From positions 558,001 to 622,000 of the forward strand of contig NZ_JAILWM010000001.1 of assembly GCF_025698945.1 (NCBI RefSeq): 64,000 bases of DNA, given 5' to 3'. The stretch is from Nitrosopumilus sp. (GTDB lineage: Archaea; Thermoproteota; Nitrososphaeria; Nitrososphaerales; Nitrosopumilaceae). Below, in pieces: positions 8,005-15,927 of the stretch (position 1 is its first letter; each line of letters opens with the position of its first letter). The notes beneath the pieces were generated by a model that worked only from the letters and a program-made list of their open reading frames with translations, had not been told where the DNA came from and ran no database searches. The translations under genes and the position numbers were made by a program.

Positions 8005-8366
8005 AAAATAATCTCTTTTTCTACTTGAGCTAAAAGTGCTTGTACGGATATGGGTTTTTTGAGAATGGATCGAATTCCTAATTTTAATATCTCTTGTTCT
8101 TGAGTAGTAGTCATTTCTAAAGCACTAACAATTACAACTTTTGATAGTTCTGAAGGTCGTCTGTGTTTCAGATCTAAAAGAAAATCAACGCCACTGTATT
8201 TTGGCATGCACATATCTAACAAGATTAAATCATAATCTTTGTTAACAACTAATTCTAATCCTGCTCGTCCATCAGAGATGCTTTGGAATTCGTGATTTTT
8301 ATTGGATAAAATATCTGCAAACACCATACTTATTTCTTGTATATCTTCTACGTGAAGAATTCGCAT
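8001..8366 (-). CDS. Stand-alone CheY-like receiver domain protein
   Basis: The 121-aa protein is a complete receiver domain and nothing else: acidic pocket 'HVEDIQE' near residue 7, phospho-acceptor Asp in 'DLILLDMCMP' (about residue 51), the switch Ser in 'VVIVSALE' and the conserved Lys-Pro in 'ILKKPIS' near residue 103. Such proteins take phosphate from a histidine kinase and act by protein contact. No kinase lies in the window. Confidence 0.88.
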   Translation of the reverse strand: MRILHVEDIQEISMVFADILSNKNHEFQSISDGRAGLELVVNKDYDLILLDMCMPKYSGVDFLLDLKHRRPSELSKVVIVSALEMTTTQEQEILKLGIRSILKKPISVQALLAQVEKEIIF

Positions 8367-8560
8367 ACAATTAAAAAAGACAAAGAATTGATAAAATCAA
8401 GTTTGCCCATTTGAACAAACTAGAATATTTATCATTTTGATAAAACCGACTTATTTGATTCATTATAATGAATTCTGCATTAAAAAATCAGTATATTTCC
8501 ATATGAAAATGAAAATTTCTCGCAAAAACTAAAAATATTCCTTTAGTAAATATTGGCAAA

Positions 8561-8671
8561 ATGGCCGAGGGGCAAGGTTGTAAAACATGTAATGGGGAAC
8601 ATGACGGAAATTTTTACAGATTTTGTAAATGTTCATGTCATGATAAAATTGCAAGGCAAATTGTAGGTTAA
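8561..8671 (+). CDS. 36-aa Cys-rich zinc-type protein
   Basis: The frame gives 'MAEGQGCKTCNGEHDGNFYR' followed by 'FCKCSCHDK'. A C-x2-C pair and a C-x-C-x-C-H cluster could bind one zinc. It sits alone in a spacer of nearly 350 nt with an AT-rich upstream region. The compact motif layout argues for a real gene despite the length. Confidence 0.55.
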   Translation: MAEGQGCKTCNGEHDGNFYRFCKCSCHDKIARQIVG

Positions 8672-8764
8672 TTTTTTTAACATTTTTTATTTTTTCAAAA
8701 GTCAAATGTTTCTTTGTACGAGTACAAAAAAACTAATAAAGATATGAAGAATTCAAAGATACAA

Positions 8765-9043
8765 ATGAGCAATAAGATAAAATGTTCTCATATTCTTGTG
8801 GAAAAACAAAGTGAAGCACTTGCAATTTTGGAGAGAATTAAAAATGGAGAGAAATTTGGCAACCTTGCAAAGGAGTTATCAACAGACACAGGTAGTGGTA
8901 AAAAAGATGGAAATTTAGGGTATTTTACAAAAGGGATGATGGTAAAACCATTTGAAGAAGCTGCTTTCAAACTCCAGATAGGACAAATATCAGAGCCTGT
9001 CAAAAGTGAATTTGGATATCACATAATCAAAAGATTCGCCTAA
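8765..9043 (+). CDS. Parvulin-type peptidyl-prolyl cis-trans isomerase
   Basis: The protein is a bare parvulin (PpiC) domain of 92 aa: 'IKCSHILVEKQSEALAILER', 'FGNLAKELSTDTGSGKKDGN', 'LGYFTKGMMVKPFEEAAF' and the closing 'SEPVKSEFGYHIIKR'. The two active-site histidines (CSHI and GYHI) are present. Single-domain parvulins of this kind are known from marine Thaumarchaeota such as Cenarchaeum and Nitrosopumilus. The frame extends upstream to a TTG at 8714, but the ATG at 8765 gives the family's normal 'M-S-N-K-I-K-C' start. It likely helps protein folding in the cytoplasm or at the membrane surface. Confidence 0.9.
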   Translation: MSNKIKCSHILVEKQSEALAILERIKNGEKFGNLAKELSTDTGSGKKDGNLGYFTKGMMVKPFEEAAFKLQIGQISEPVKSEFGYHIIKRFA

Positions 9044-9045
9044 AA

Positions 9046-9198
9046 TCATTTTATCGATTTAGATTTTTTGACAAATTCAATATCTTCAGTAATTTTACTA
9101 CTGATTTTTTTAAAATCAGTACTAATTTCTTTGTGAAGTTTTTTTTCTTTTTCCATCAAGTCTTTCATTTCCTTGGATTTGCTAATTTCAGTAGACAT
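9046..9198 (-). CDS. 50-aa Lys/Glu-rich helical protein
   Basis: A complete 50-codon frame with an ATG start lies convergent to the parvulin gene, ending 2 nt from it. The peptide is almost wholly charged helix ('KEMKDLMEKEKKLHKEIS') and could form a coiled coil. No family is recognised. A frame that fills the space so exactly supports a real gene. Confidence 0.45.
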   Translation of the reverse strand: MSTEISKSKEMKDLMEKEKKLHKEISTDFKKISSKITEDIEFVKKSKSIK

Positions 9199-9307
9199 TC
9201 AAACATACTTTTCTCATAATATTTTAGAGGTTGCTTATCAATTTCCACATCTAAAAAAACCAAATAAAATACACAACATTTTATTCAGATTGACATAGGA
9301 TGCATTT

Positions 9308-9577
9308 ATGGTGCTCTCAGATGAGATAATAAATGAGATCCTGATTTATTTAGAAAAATCAATCAAGAATTTAGCTAAAGAGTCACTTGAGAATTTAGAA
9401 ATTCAAGGAGGAAATGAGGAACTAGAGGAGTTTCTTCAAAGTCAATTTGATATAAGACTGGAGAATTTGCTTGTTTCAAAAAATAGCAGCATCCATCATT
9501 TAGAATCAGGAATGAAAAACAAAGTAATTCAGCAAAAAAAGAAAATCATCGATAGAATTTTAAAAAACACTAGATAA
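9308..9577 (+). CDS. Small acidic helical protein, unknown
   Basis: The 89-aa soluble protein is predicted all-helical, acidic in the N-terminal two-thirds ('GGNEELEEFLQSQFDIRLEN') and basic at the end. The 3' end overlaps the convergent helicase gene by 8 nt. Function unknown. Confidence 0.5.
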   Translation: MVLSDEIINEILIYLEKSIKNLAKESLENLEIQGGNEELEEFLQSQFDIRLENLLVSKNSSIHHLESGMKNKVIQQKKKIIDRILKNTR

Positions 9578-11078
9578 AAGCATCAAGCCCTCTTTTCTGT
9601 GAATAAGGTTCTTGATTTTTCTCCAAAAATTTTGACATTTTATCACCCATGGATTTTGCACTAGTCATCTTTCTTTTGCCAATCCAATAATATGTCTCAT
9701 CTATGGTATTTTTTGCAATTAAAACCACAAGTTTTCCAGTATCTTTTCTTCCGGTTCTTCCGCGTCTTTGAATAAAACGAATCGAGCTTGGGACATTGTC
9801 ATAAAAAATAACTTGATTAACTTCGGCAATATCCAACCCTTCTTCACCTACACGAGTTGCAATCAATACTTGAAATTGATTATCACGGAATTTTTGGACA
9901 GTTTCTATTTGCTTTTTTTGTTTTAGTCCTGCTTCTCCTGCTTTACCAATAAGTATCCCAGCAGAAATTCCAAGTTCAGTTAATTTATTGAATATCATAT
10001 CAACAGAATCCCTATAACTTGTAAAGATCAATGCTTTTCCAGGAACAGATGCCAAGATTTCTTTTAGTTTGAGAATTTTTGAGTGTTCAATTCCTCTAGA
10101 TTGTGCTTCTTTGGCAAGATGAATTGCGCGAGTAAAATTTGAATCAACCTCAAATAATTCTTTTACACCAGCCCCTTTTTTTTCACGTGCCCTCTCACAA
10201 AATTTTAGAAAGGGTGTAATTCCATGTGCTTCTAATATGTTCAAAGCATAATGAATTCGAATTGCAGTAAATAGAGGTTTTGCAGAACGTCTATTTTGAT
10301 TTAAAACAAATTGTCTAATTCGCAGTAATGCCGATAGCGATTGCTGCTCAGCAAGACGGATTCCATTTTTTCGAAGTGTGTCATATCTATCATCTAATGC
10401 TAATTTTAATAATTTTTGAATTGCCTTAAGTTCAGATGGTAATTCTACCTTAATCCACTCAGTATTAGTTTCCTGTGTATATGGTTTTACATCAGGACTA
10501 TCTTCTGTTCTTTCGGCAACACTTGATATTCTAAGTCTAGTTAAAATTTCAGTGGCTTTATCTTTTTCACTAGGCAAAGTAGCAGTCATTCCAATGAGTC
10601 TAGCTGAAGAATTTTCAAATCTCTCAGCAATTCCAGAATATGCATAATCACCTATAGTTCTGTGCACTTCATCAAAAATTACTAGACTAAATTGATCAGC
10701 AGAAACAATTTTTCTGTCCAAATCATTTTTTGTTATTTCAGGGGTTGCACAAATCACACTATTACCCCATAACTTTGATCGTTTTTGAATTGCATCTTCA
10801 CCAGTAATTAATGCAATGTCATCAATTGTCAGATTATTTTTTAAAAATTCATAATGCTGATTAACTAGAACGCGTGTTGGTGCAACAAATAAAATCCCCC
10901 CAGTTCCTTTTGAGAGATATTCAGCAATTACCTGTAAAGCTATAGCAGTTTTTCCAAGACCAGTAGGCAATACAACAATACAGTTTTCTTGAATGGCTTG
11001 ATTTGCAAGATTTACCTGATAATCTCGTTTTTCTATCGAGTTTTTTTGGATGTATTTTTTTTCAATGAATGGGATCAA
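9570..11078 (-). CDS. hef: Hef-like superfamily 2 helicase (helicase-only)
   Basis: The 502-aa DEAH-type SF2 helicase has Walker A 'PTGLGKT' (K43), DEVH at 136-139, motif III 'TAT' at 165-167 and motif VI 'QRRGRTGR'. The order and the helical insert after residue 200 match Hef/FANCM helicases, which remodel stalled forks. Euryarchaeal Hef carries a C-terminal XPF nuclease; here the protein stops after the helicase, as in other Thaumarchaeota with separate XPF. The last residues 'KRGLDAFI' resemble a PCNA-binding PIP box with Lys in place of Gln. Replication and repair role inferred from the family. Confidence 0.88.
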   Translation of the reverse strand: MIPFIEKKYIQKNSIEKRDYQVNLANQAIQENCIVVLPTGLGKTAIALQVIAEYLSKGTGGILFVAPTRVLVNQHYEFLKNNLTIDDIALITGEDAIQKRSKLWGNSVICATPEITKNDLDRKIVSADQFSLVIFDEVHRTIGDYAYSGIAERFENSSARLIGMTATLPSEKDKATEILTRLRISSVAERTEDSPDVKPYTQETNTEWIKVELPSELKAIQKLLKLALDDRYDTLRKNGIRLAEQQSLSALLRIRQFVLNQNRRSAKPLFTAIRIHYALNILEAHGITPFLKFCERAREKKGAGVKELFEVDSNFTRAIHLAKEAQSRGIEHSKILKLKEILASVPGKALIFTSYRDSVDMIFNKLTELGISAGILIGKAGEAGLKQKKQIETVQKFRDNQFQVLIATRVGEEGLDIAEVNQVIFYDNVPSSIRFIQRRGRTGRKDTGKLVVLIAKNTIDETYYWIGKRKMTSAKSMGDKMSKFLEKNQEPYSQKRGLDAFI

Positions 11079-11242
11079 TTATGATTAAAAAGAAGAAATT
11101 ATTGATTTTATGCTTTCGTATAGCAAAATACTATCCATTACTCAACTACACATGTCAAAAGTAGAAATTTATGCATATTTTTTCCAGATTTGGGAAATTC
11201 TAGTCATGGTTATATGTCAAAAATCCAATTTTATATTAAAAT

Positions 11243-11479
11243 ATGATAGTGGAACAAAAAAAGCCACTGCAAAAACGTGAAATTCAAGAGGTAGGAAAAG
11301 AAGAAAGAATGGCAGTGGAACTTGAATTACTAGTAAAAAAAGAGCAATTCAAAAAAAGCATTCATGCCAAAAAGGATTTGTTAAAGGAAGAAAAACAAAT
11401 AGTGAATTTAGAACTAGCAATAAAAAAAGAAGAATTCAAAATTAAAAGCAAAAATAGAAAAATAAGAGTAGAATTATAA
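11243..11479 (+). CDS. Lys/Glu-rich coiled-coil protein
   Basis: The 78-aa protein consists of two similar charged helices: 'ELELLVKKEQFKKSIHAKK' and 'NLELAIKKEEFKIKSKNRK' repeat about 37 residues apart, so it arose by internal duplication. It is highly basic. A TATA-like TTATATTA lies just before the ATG. Function unknown; a nucleic-acid or membrane-surface role is possible but not shown. Confidence 0.45.
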   Translation: MIVEQKKPLQKREIQEVGKEERMAVELELLVKKEQFKKSIHAKKDLLKEEKQIVNLELAIKKEEFKIKSKNRKIRVEL

Positions 11480-11504
11480 AAAAAGGAATTTTAGAGAATT
11501 AGGT

Positions 11505-11693
11505 TTAACCCAATTTCTTCTTAGCTTTGTTTATCATAGCAGTCTCTTCACGAAGATGACTTTTCAAAAGGCGTTCATGATCTTTTTTGTGAACGCTGTA
11601 TGCCTTGTTTAGGGCTTGTTTTGATTTAGCCTTTTTTACAGCATTTTGAAATTTTTTGTGAATGACGTTAACTTGAGCTGAATAACTTGCCAT
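11505..11693 (-). CDS. Small basic helical protein
   Basis: The 62-aa protein is rich in Lys, His and Ala ('FQNAVKKAKSKQALNKAYSV') and predicted all-helical. The ATG at 11693 is preferred over the one at 11726, which would add eleven hydrophobic residues upstream. Such basic short proteins may bind nucleic acid; no family is recognised. It is convergent to the coiled-coil gene. Confidence 0.5.
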   Translation of the reverse strand: MASYSAQVNVIHKKFQNAVKKAKSKQALNKAYSVHKKDHERLLKSHLREETAMINKAKKKLG

Positions 11694-11823
11694 CAGATCT
11701 ATAATATTTGTTAAGTAAAAGAACATTATGTAGTATAATCTACAAAATGATTTTATCCTGAATTGATCGCAAAAAATGATCTTTTAACGTGATCCATATA
11801 TTGAACAGACAAACAAGATTCGT

Positions 11824-12351
11824 GTGAGCAGTTCTTTTGAGAGACCCAATTGGGATGAATATTTTATGCTTCAGGCAGAATTGGCTAAACTTCGGTCAAA
11901 TTGTCTTACAAGACAGGTAGGTGCTGTTATTGTTAGAAAAAACAGGCAATTAGCAACAGGCTATAACGGAACTCCGCCTGGAATAAAAAATTGTTTTGAA
12001 GGCGGGTGTAAACGATGTCAGTTACGAATGGAGGGGAAAATTGAATCCGGAGCATCACTGGACAGATGTCTTTGCAATCATGCAGAAGCTAATGCAATAA
12101 TGCATTGTGCAATATTAGGAATTGAGGCTGGAATTGAAGGTGCAATGTTATACACAACTTTTGTTCCGTGTCTTGAATGTACAAAAATGGCAATTACAAT
12201 AGGAATTAAAAAATTCATTTGTCTTGATTCGTATCCTGAAACTGATTTTGATTTACTCAAAGAGGCAGGAGTTGAAGTAGTTCAATTAGATAAAGAAAGA
12301 ATTGCAAGATGGGCAAAAGAGCTAATAGGGAAATACGAAAAACCCGTGTAA
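11824..12351 (+). CDS. dCMP deaminase-like zinc deaminase
   Basis: The 175-aa protein has the cytidine/deoxycytidylate deaminase zinc site: 'CNHAEANAI' gives the His and catalytic Glu, and 'PCLECTKM' gives the two Cys. 'RQVGAVIVRKNRQLATGYNG' is the usual substrate-side start, and the Cys-rich insert ('NCFEGGCKRCQLR') is typical of ComE/dCMP deaminases. It converts dCMP to dUMP for dTTP synthesis. The start is GTG. PolB follows after 4 nt, so dNTP supply and DNA synthesis share an operon. Confidence 0.9.
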   Translation: MSSSFERPNWDEYFMLQAELAKLRSNCLTRQVGAVIVRKNRQLATGYNGTPPGIKNCFEGGCKRCQLRMEGKIESGASLDRCLCNHAEANAIMHCAILGIEAGIEGAMLYTTFVPCLECTKMAITIGIKKFICLDSYPETDFDLLKEAGVEVVQLDKERIARWAKELIGKYEKPV

Positions 12352-12355
12352 GAAA

Positions 12356-14911
12356 ATGCAAATTAACATAAAAACAGATAATATTGATTCGATGCCACCA
12401 TCAATGTTAGTATCTGCAGCATATGATAATAATTCAAAATCAGCAGTTTTAAAATTCTATGAACCAAAATCAGAGAAATTAATTATTTGGAAAGATGAAA
12501 CAGGACACAAACCTTATTGTTATTCAAGATTAGCACCAGATGAATTAGAATTTCTCCAGGAAAGAGACGATGTTCTTGAAATTAAAACGGTTCAGAGATA
12601 TGATCTCATGAAGGATAAAGAGATCGATATGTCAAAGATCACAGTAGCTGATCCTTTAGCTATTGGTGGAACTACAGGAGACAAAAGTATCAGAAATGTA
12701 ATTGAGACATGGGAATCAGATATCAAATATTATGAAAATTATCTATATGATAGACTACTAATCGTTGGAAAGTATTACGAGGTAATTGATGGGAAAATAA
12801 AACCACACGATATGGACATATCTGATGAGGTCAAACTTGCTCTGAAGAGTCTACTGTGGGATAAAGTAGATAGCGAAAACATGGTAGACGCTGAAGGATT
12901 CAAAAAATTCATTTCTGAATGGGCAGATTTACTCAATCAACCCATTCCAAAAATTAGAAGGTTAAGTGTAGACATTGAAGTAGAAGCAGAGATTGGAAGA
13001 ATACCGGATCCAAAAATTGCAGAAAAAAAAGTTACTGCAATTGGATTAAAGGGCTCAAATGGATTTGATCAAATTTTTGTTCTAAAAATAGAAGACACAG
13101 ATCTAGGAGTAAATGAATTAGAGAAAAACATCCAAGTTACATTTTATGATAAAGATAAAGAAAAAGAGATGATCCAGGATGCATTTGATATCATCAAAGA
13201 TTTTCCATTTGTCTTAACATATAACGGAGATGAATTTGATTTGCCATATCTATACAATAGAGCAGAGAGATTAGGAATTCCCAATTCAAACAACCCACTT
13301 TACATGATGCGAGATTCTGCAACACTTAAACAAGGCGTACATTTAGATTTGTATAGGACATTATCTAACAGATCATTTCAAATCTATGCTTTTAGTCAAA
13401 AGTATACTGATTTTTCACTAAATAGTGTCTCAAAGGCATTACTTGGAAAAGAAAAGATAGATTACGGATTAGAATTTGATCAATTTTCACTTTATCAAAC
13501 TGCAAATTATTGTTACAATGATGCACTTCTAACATATGAGCTTACAAGTTTTAACAATGATTTGTTGATGGATCTTCTGGTAATCATTGCACGGATAGGA
13601 AGAATGCCAATTGACGATATTGCAAGGATGGGGGTGTCTCAATGGATTAGAAGTTTGTTATATTATGAACATAGACACAGAAATTGTTTAATTCCAAAAA
13701 GAGAAGAGCTCGAAAGAAGATCAGAGGGTGTTATGTCTGATGCAGTCATCAAAGATAAAAAATACAGAGGCGGTTTAGTTGTAGAACCGAAAGTAGGGAT
13801 TCATTTTGATGTAGTAGTTATGGATTTTGCAAGTCTATACCCAAGCATTATCAAAGTTAGAAATTTGTCATATGAGACTGTTAGATGTCCACATGAAGAA
13901 TGCAAGAAGAACACGATTCCTCAAACAAATCATTGGGCATGCTCTAAGAGAAACGGATTAACATCAATGATAATTGGATCACTAAGAGATTTGAGAGTGA
14001 ATTACTACAAGAGTCTTTCAAAAAAAGAGACTTTAACTGATGAACAAAGGCAACAATATACAGTAGTCAGTCAAGCCCTCAAAGTAATTCTTAATGCAAG
14101 TTACGGTGTAATGGGGGCAGAAATATTTCCACTTTATTTTCTGCCAGTAGCTGAAGCAACTACAGCTATTGGAAGATACACAATTCTAGAGACTATAAAA
14201 AAATGTGAAGCAACAGGTATTGAAGTTTTGTATGGAGATACAGATTCACTGTTTATCAAAAATCCAACAAAGGAACAAATTCAAAAAGTAATAGAGCAGG
14301 CAAAAAAAGACCATGGAGTTGATTTGGAAATTGATAAAACATATAGATATTGTGTGTTAAGCAATAGAAAGAAAAACTATCTAGGTGTTACAAATGATGG
14401 TAAAGTTGATGTTAAGGGGCTAACAGGAAAAAAATCACACACACCACCATTTATCAAAAAATTATTTTATGAATTGTTAGACATATTATCAAATGTTCAA
14501 ACAGTAGAAGATTTTGTTAAAGCAAAACAACAAATTTCAGAAAAAATTTCAACATGTGGGAAAAAAGTAATAGCAAAAGAAATACCGCTAGAGGATTTAA
14601 CATTCAATGTTATGCTAAGTAAGGCTCCATCAGAATATACCAAAACTATCCCTCAACACATACGTGCTGCAAAGCAATTAGAAGCAATTAGAGAAGTAAA
14701 GAAAGGAGATAAAATTTCATTTATTAAAATTCTAAATAAACCAGGTGTGAAACCAGTCGAGTTAGCTAAAAAAGAAGAGATTGATTCAAACAAATACATG
14801 GAGTTTATGGAATCAACATTGGAACAAATCACATCATCAATGGGTTTAGATTTTGATACAATGTTGGGAAAGCCAAAACAAACAGGACTAGATGAGTTTT
14901 TCTGGAATTAG
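12356..14911 (+). CDS. polB: Family B DNA polymerase
   Basis: The 851-aa replicative-type polymerase has an N-terminal domain, then the 3'-5' exonuclease (Exo I 'LSVDIEVEAE' near residue 205, Exo II 'TYNGDEFDLPYL' and a later 'YCYNDALLTYEL'), and a polymerase domain with motif A 'DFASLYPSI', motif B 'KVILNASYG' and motif C 'YGDTDSLF'. The C-terminus 'QTGLDEFF' is a textbook PIP box for binding the PCNA clamp. All catalytic residues are present. Archaea of this group also have PolD; this gene supplies the PolB. Confidence 0.97.
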   Translation: MQINIKTDNIDSMPPSMLVSAAYDNNSKSAVLKFYEPKSEKLIIWKDETGHKPYCYSRLAPDELEFLQERDDVLEIKTVQRYDLMKDKEIDMSKITVADPLAIGGTTGDKSIRNVIETWESDIKYYENYLYDRLLIVGKYYEVIDGKIKPHDMDISDEVKLALKSLLWDKVDSENMVDAEGFKKFISEWADLLNQPIPKIRRLSVDIEVEAEIGRIPDPKIAEKKVTAIGLKGSNGFDQIFVLKIEDTDLGVNELEKNIQVTFYDKDKEKEMIQDAFDIIKDFPFVLTYNGDEFDLPYLYNRAERLGIPNSNNPLYMMRDSATLKQGVHLDLYRTLSNRSFQIYAFSQKYTDFSLNSVSKALLGKEKIDYGLEFDQFSLYQTANYCYNDALLTYELTSFNNDLLMDLLVIIARIGRMPIDDIARMGVSQWIRSLLYYEHRHRNCLIPKREELERRSEGVMSDAVIKDKKYRGGLVVEPKVGIHFDVVVMDFASLYPSIIKVRNLSYETVRCPHEECKKNTIPQTNHWACSKRNGLTSMIIGSLRDLRVNYYKSLSKKETLTDEQRQQYTVVSQALKVILNASYGVMGAEIFPLYFLPVAEATTAIGRYTILETIKKCEATGIEVLYGDTDSLFIKNPTKEQIQKVIEQAKKDHGVDLEIDKTYRYCVLSNRKKNYLGVTNDGKVDVKGLTGKKSHTPPFIKKLFYELLDILSNVQTVEDFVKAKQQISEKISTCGKKVIAKEIPLEDLTFNVMLSKAPSEYTKTIPQHIRAAKQLEAIREVKKGDKISFIKILNKPGVKPVELAKKEEIDSNKYMEFMESTLEQITSSMGLDFDTMLGKPKQTGLDEFFWN

Positions 14912-14920
14912 TGAATTCTA

Positions 14921-15202
14921 ATGGAAGTTGATGGAACACTACTAACTATTCTAGGAATTGCTGCAGGCATTTTGATTTTATCAGGATGGGTTGAGCAGAT
15001 ATACAAAGGATATAAAACCAAAAGTCTAAAAGATGTTTCAAAATTTCTCATGATCTTTATTTCTGCAGGTGCAATATTGTGGTTGATTTACGGGATCATA
15101 GTCTCAGATGTATATATCATAGGCACAAATAATGCTGCAATCGTTTTAATGATAATTGTTCTTTTAATGAAACGAAGATATGACAGACAATTGCTGAGCT
15201 AA
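14921..15202 (+). CDS. SemiSWEET/PQ-loop-like small membrane protein
   Basis: The 93-aa protein has three helices. 'GWVEQIYKGYKTKSLKDVSK' matches the first-helix and loop signature of SemiSWEET sugar transporters and PQ-loop proteins (with E-Q in place of P-Q), and the third helix holds the conserved Asn ('IGTNNAAIV'). SemiSWEETs work as dimers that move sugars or other solutes. It follows PolB by 9 nt and precedes TPI by 38 nt; the link to either is not evident. Confidence 0.72.
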   Translation: MEVDGTLLTILGIAAGILILSGWVEQIYKGYKTKSLKDVSKFLMIFISAGAILWLIYGIIVSDVYIIGTNNAAIVLMIIVLLMKRRYDRQLLS

Positions 15203-15240
15203 TCAAGAATTAAATACAATGCAGAAATTTTCAAAGAAAG

Positions 15241-15894
15241 ATGTTTGTAATTAATTGTAAAAATTATGAAGAGATTGCAGGAGATAACATCATAAAATTT
15301 ATCAAAATTGCAGAAAAAGTTTCTAAAAAATTTAATGTAAAAATTGCAATTGCACCACCCCAACATCTCATTGGATTAGTATCAAATAGTTCAATTCCAA
15401 TTTTAGCTCAACATATTGATGTTTCAAAAGTTGGGAGTACTACAGGGTTTATTATTCCTGAACTATTAAAAAAATCCAAAGTCAAAGGGTCTTTAATAAA
15501 TCACAGCGAACATAGGATTAGTTCAGATGAAATTAAAAAACTAGTAATAAAACTAAAAGAATTGAAAATGCTATCAATTGTTTGTGTAAAAGATGTTGCA
15601 GAGGCAAAAAAATATGCTAAACTAAATCCAGATTACATTGCAATAGAGCCTCCAGAATTAATTGGTTCAGGAAAAGCAGTATCAAAAGAAAGACCAGAAT
15701 TAATCAAAAAAGCTGCAGATGCAATTAAGAATGCTACAAAAACAAAACTTCTTTGTGGTGCTGGAATAGTATCAGGTCAAGATGTGGCAAAAGCAAAAGA
15801 GTTAGGATCAAAAGGTATTCTGGTTGCCAGTGGGATTGTTAAGGCAAAAGATTGGAATGCTATAATGTCCGAATTTGCCAAGTCAATGGTTTAA
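15241..15894 (+). CDS. tpiA: Triosephosphate isomerase
   Basis: The 217-aa archaeal short-form TIM barrel has catalytic Lys in 'INCKNY', His in 'NHSEHR', Glu in 'AIEPPELIGSG' and the phosphate loop 'GAGIVSG'. It interconverts dihydroxyacetone phosphate and glyceraldehyde 3-phosphate. In ammonia-oxidising archaea this serves gluconeogenesis. The downstream pyruvate phosphate dikinase (33-nt gap) feeds the same route, so the pair is a gluconeogenic unit. Confidence 0.97.
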   Translation: MFVINCKNYEEIAGDNIIKFIKIAEKVSKKFNVKIAIAPPQHLIGLVSNSSIPILAQHIDVSKVGSTTGFIIPELLKKSKVKGSLINHSEHRISSDEIKKLVIKLKELKMLSIVCVKDVAEAKKYAKLNPDYIAIEPPELIGSGKAVSKERPELIKKAADAIKNATKTKLLCGAGIVSGQDVAKAKELGSKGILVASGIVKAKDWNAIMSEFAKSMV

Positions 15895-15912
15895 TACCCC
15901 CTTTTTGGGATT
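15893..15912 (+). terminator. Weak hairpin between tpiA and ppdK
   Basis: CCCC and GGG flank a T-run right after the tpiA stop. It could slow transcription before ppdK, but the stem is only 3-4 bp. Confidence 0.2.
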
Positions 15913-15927
15913 GGTTAATCGTAAAAA

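Noticed and set aside
11153-11281. 42-codon frame before the coiled-coil gene
   Set aside because: Overlaps the start of the better frame and has no protein-like pattern.
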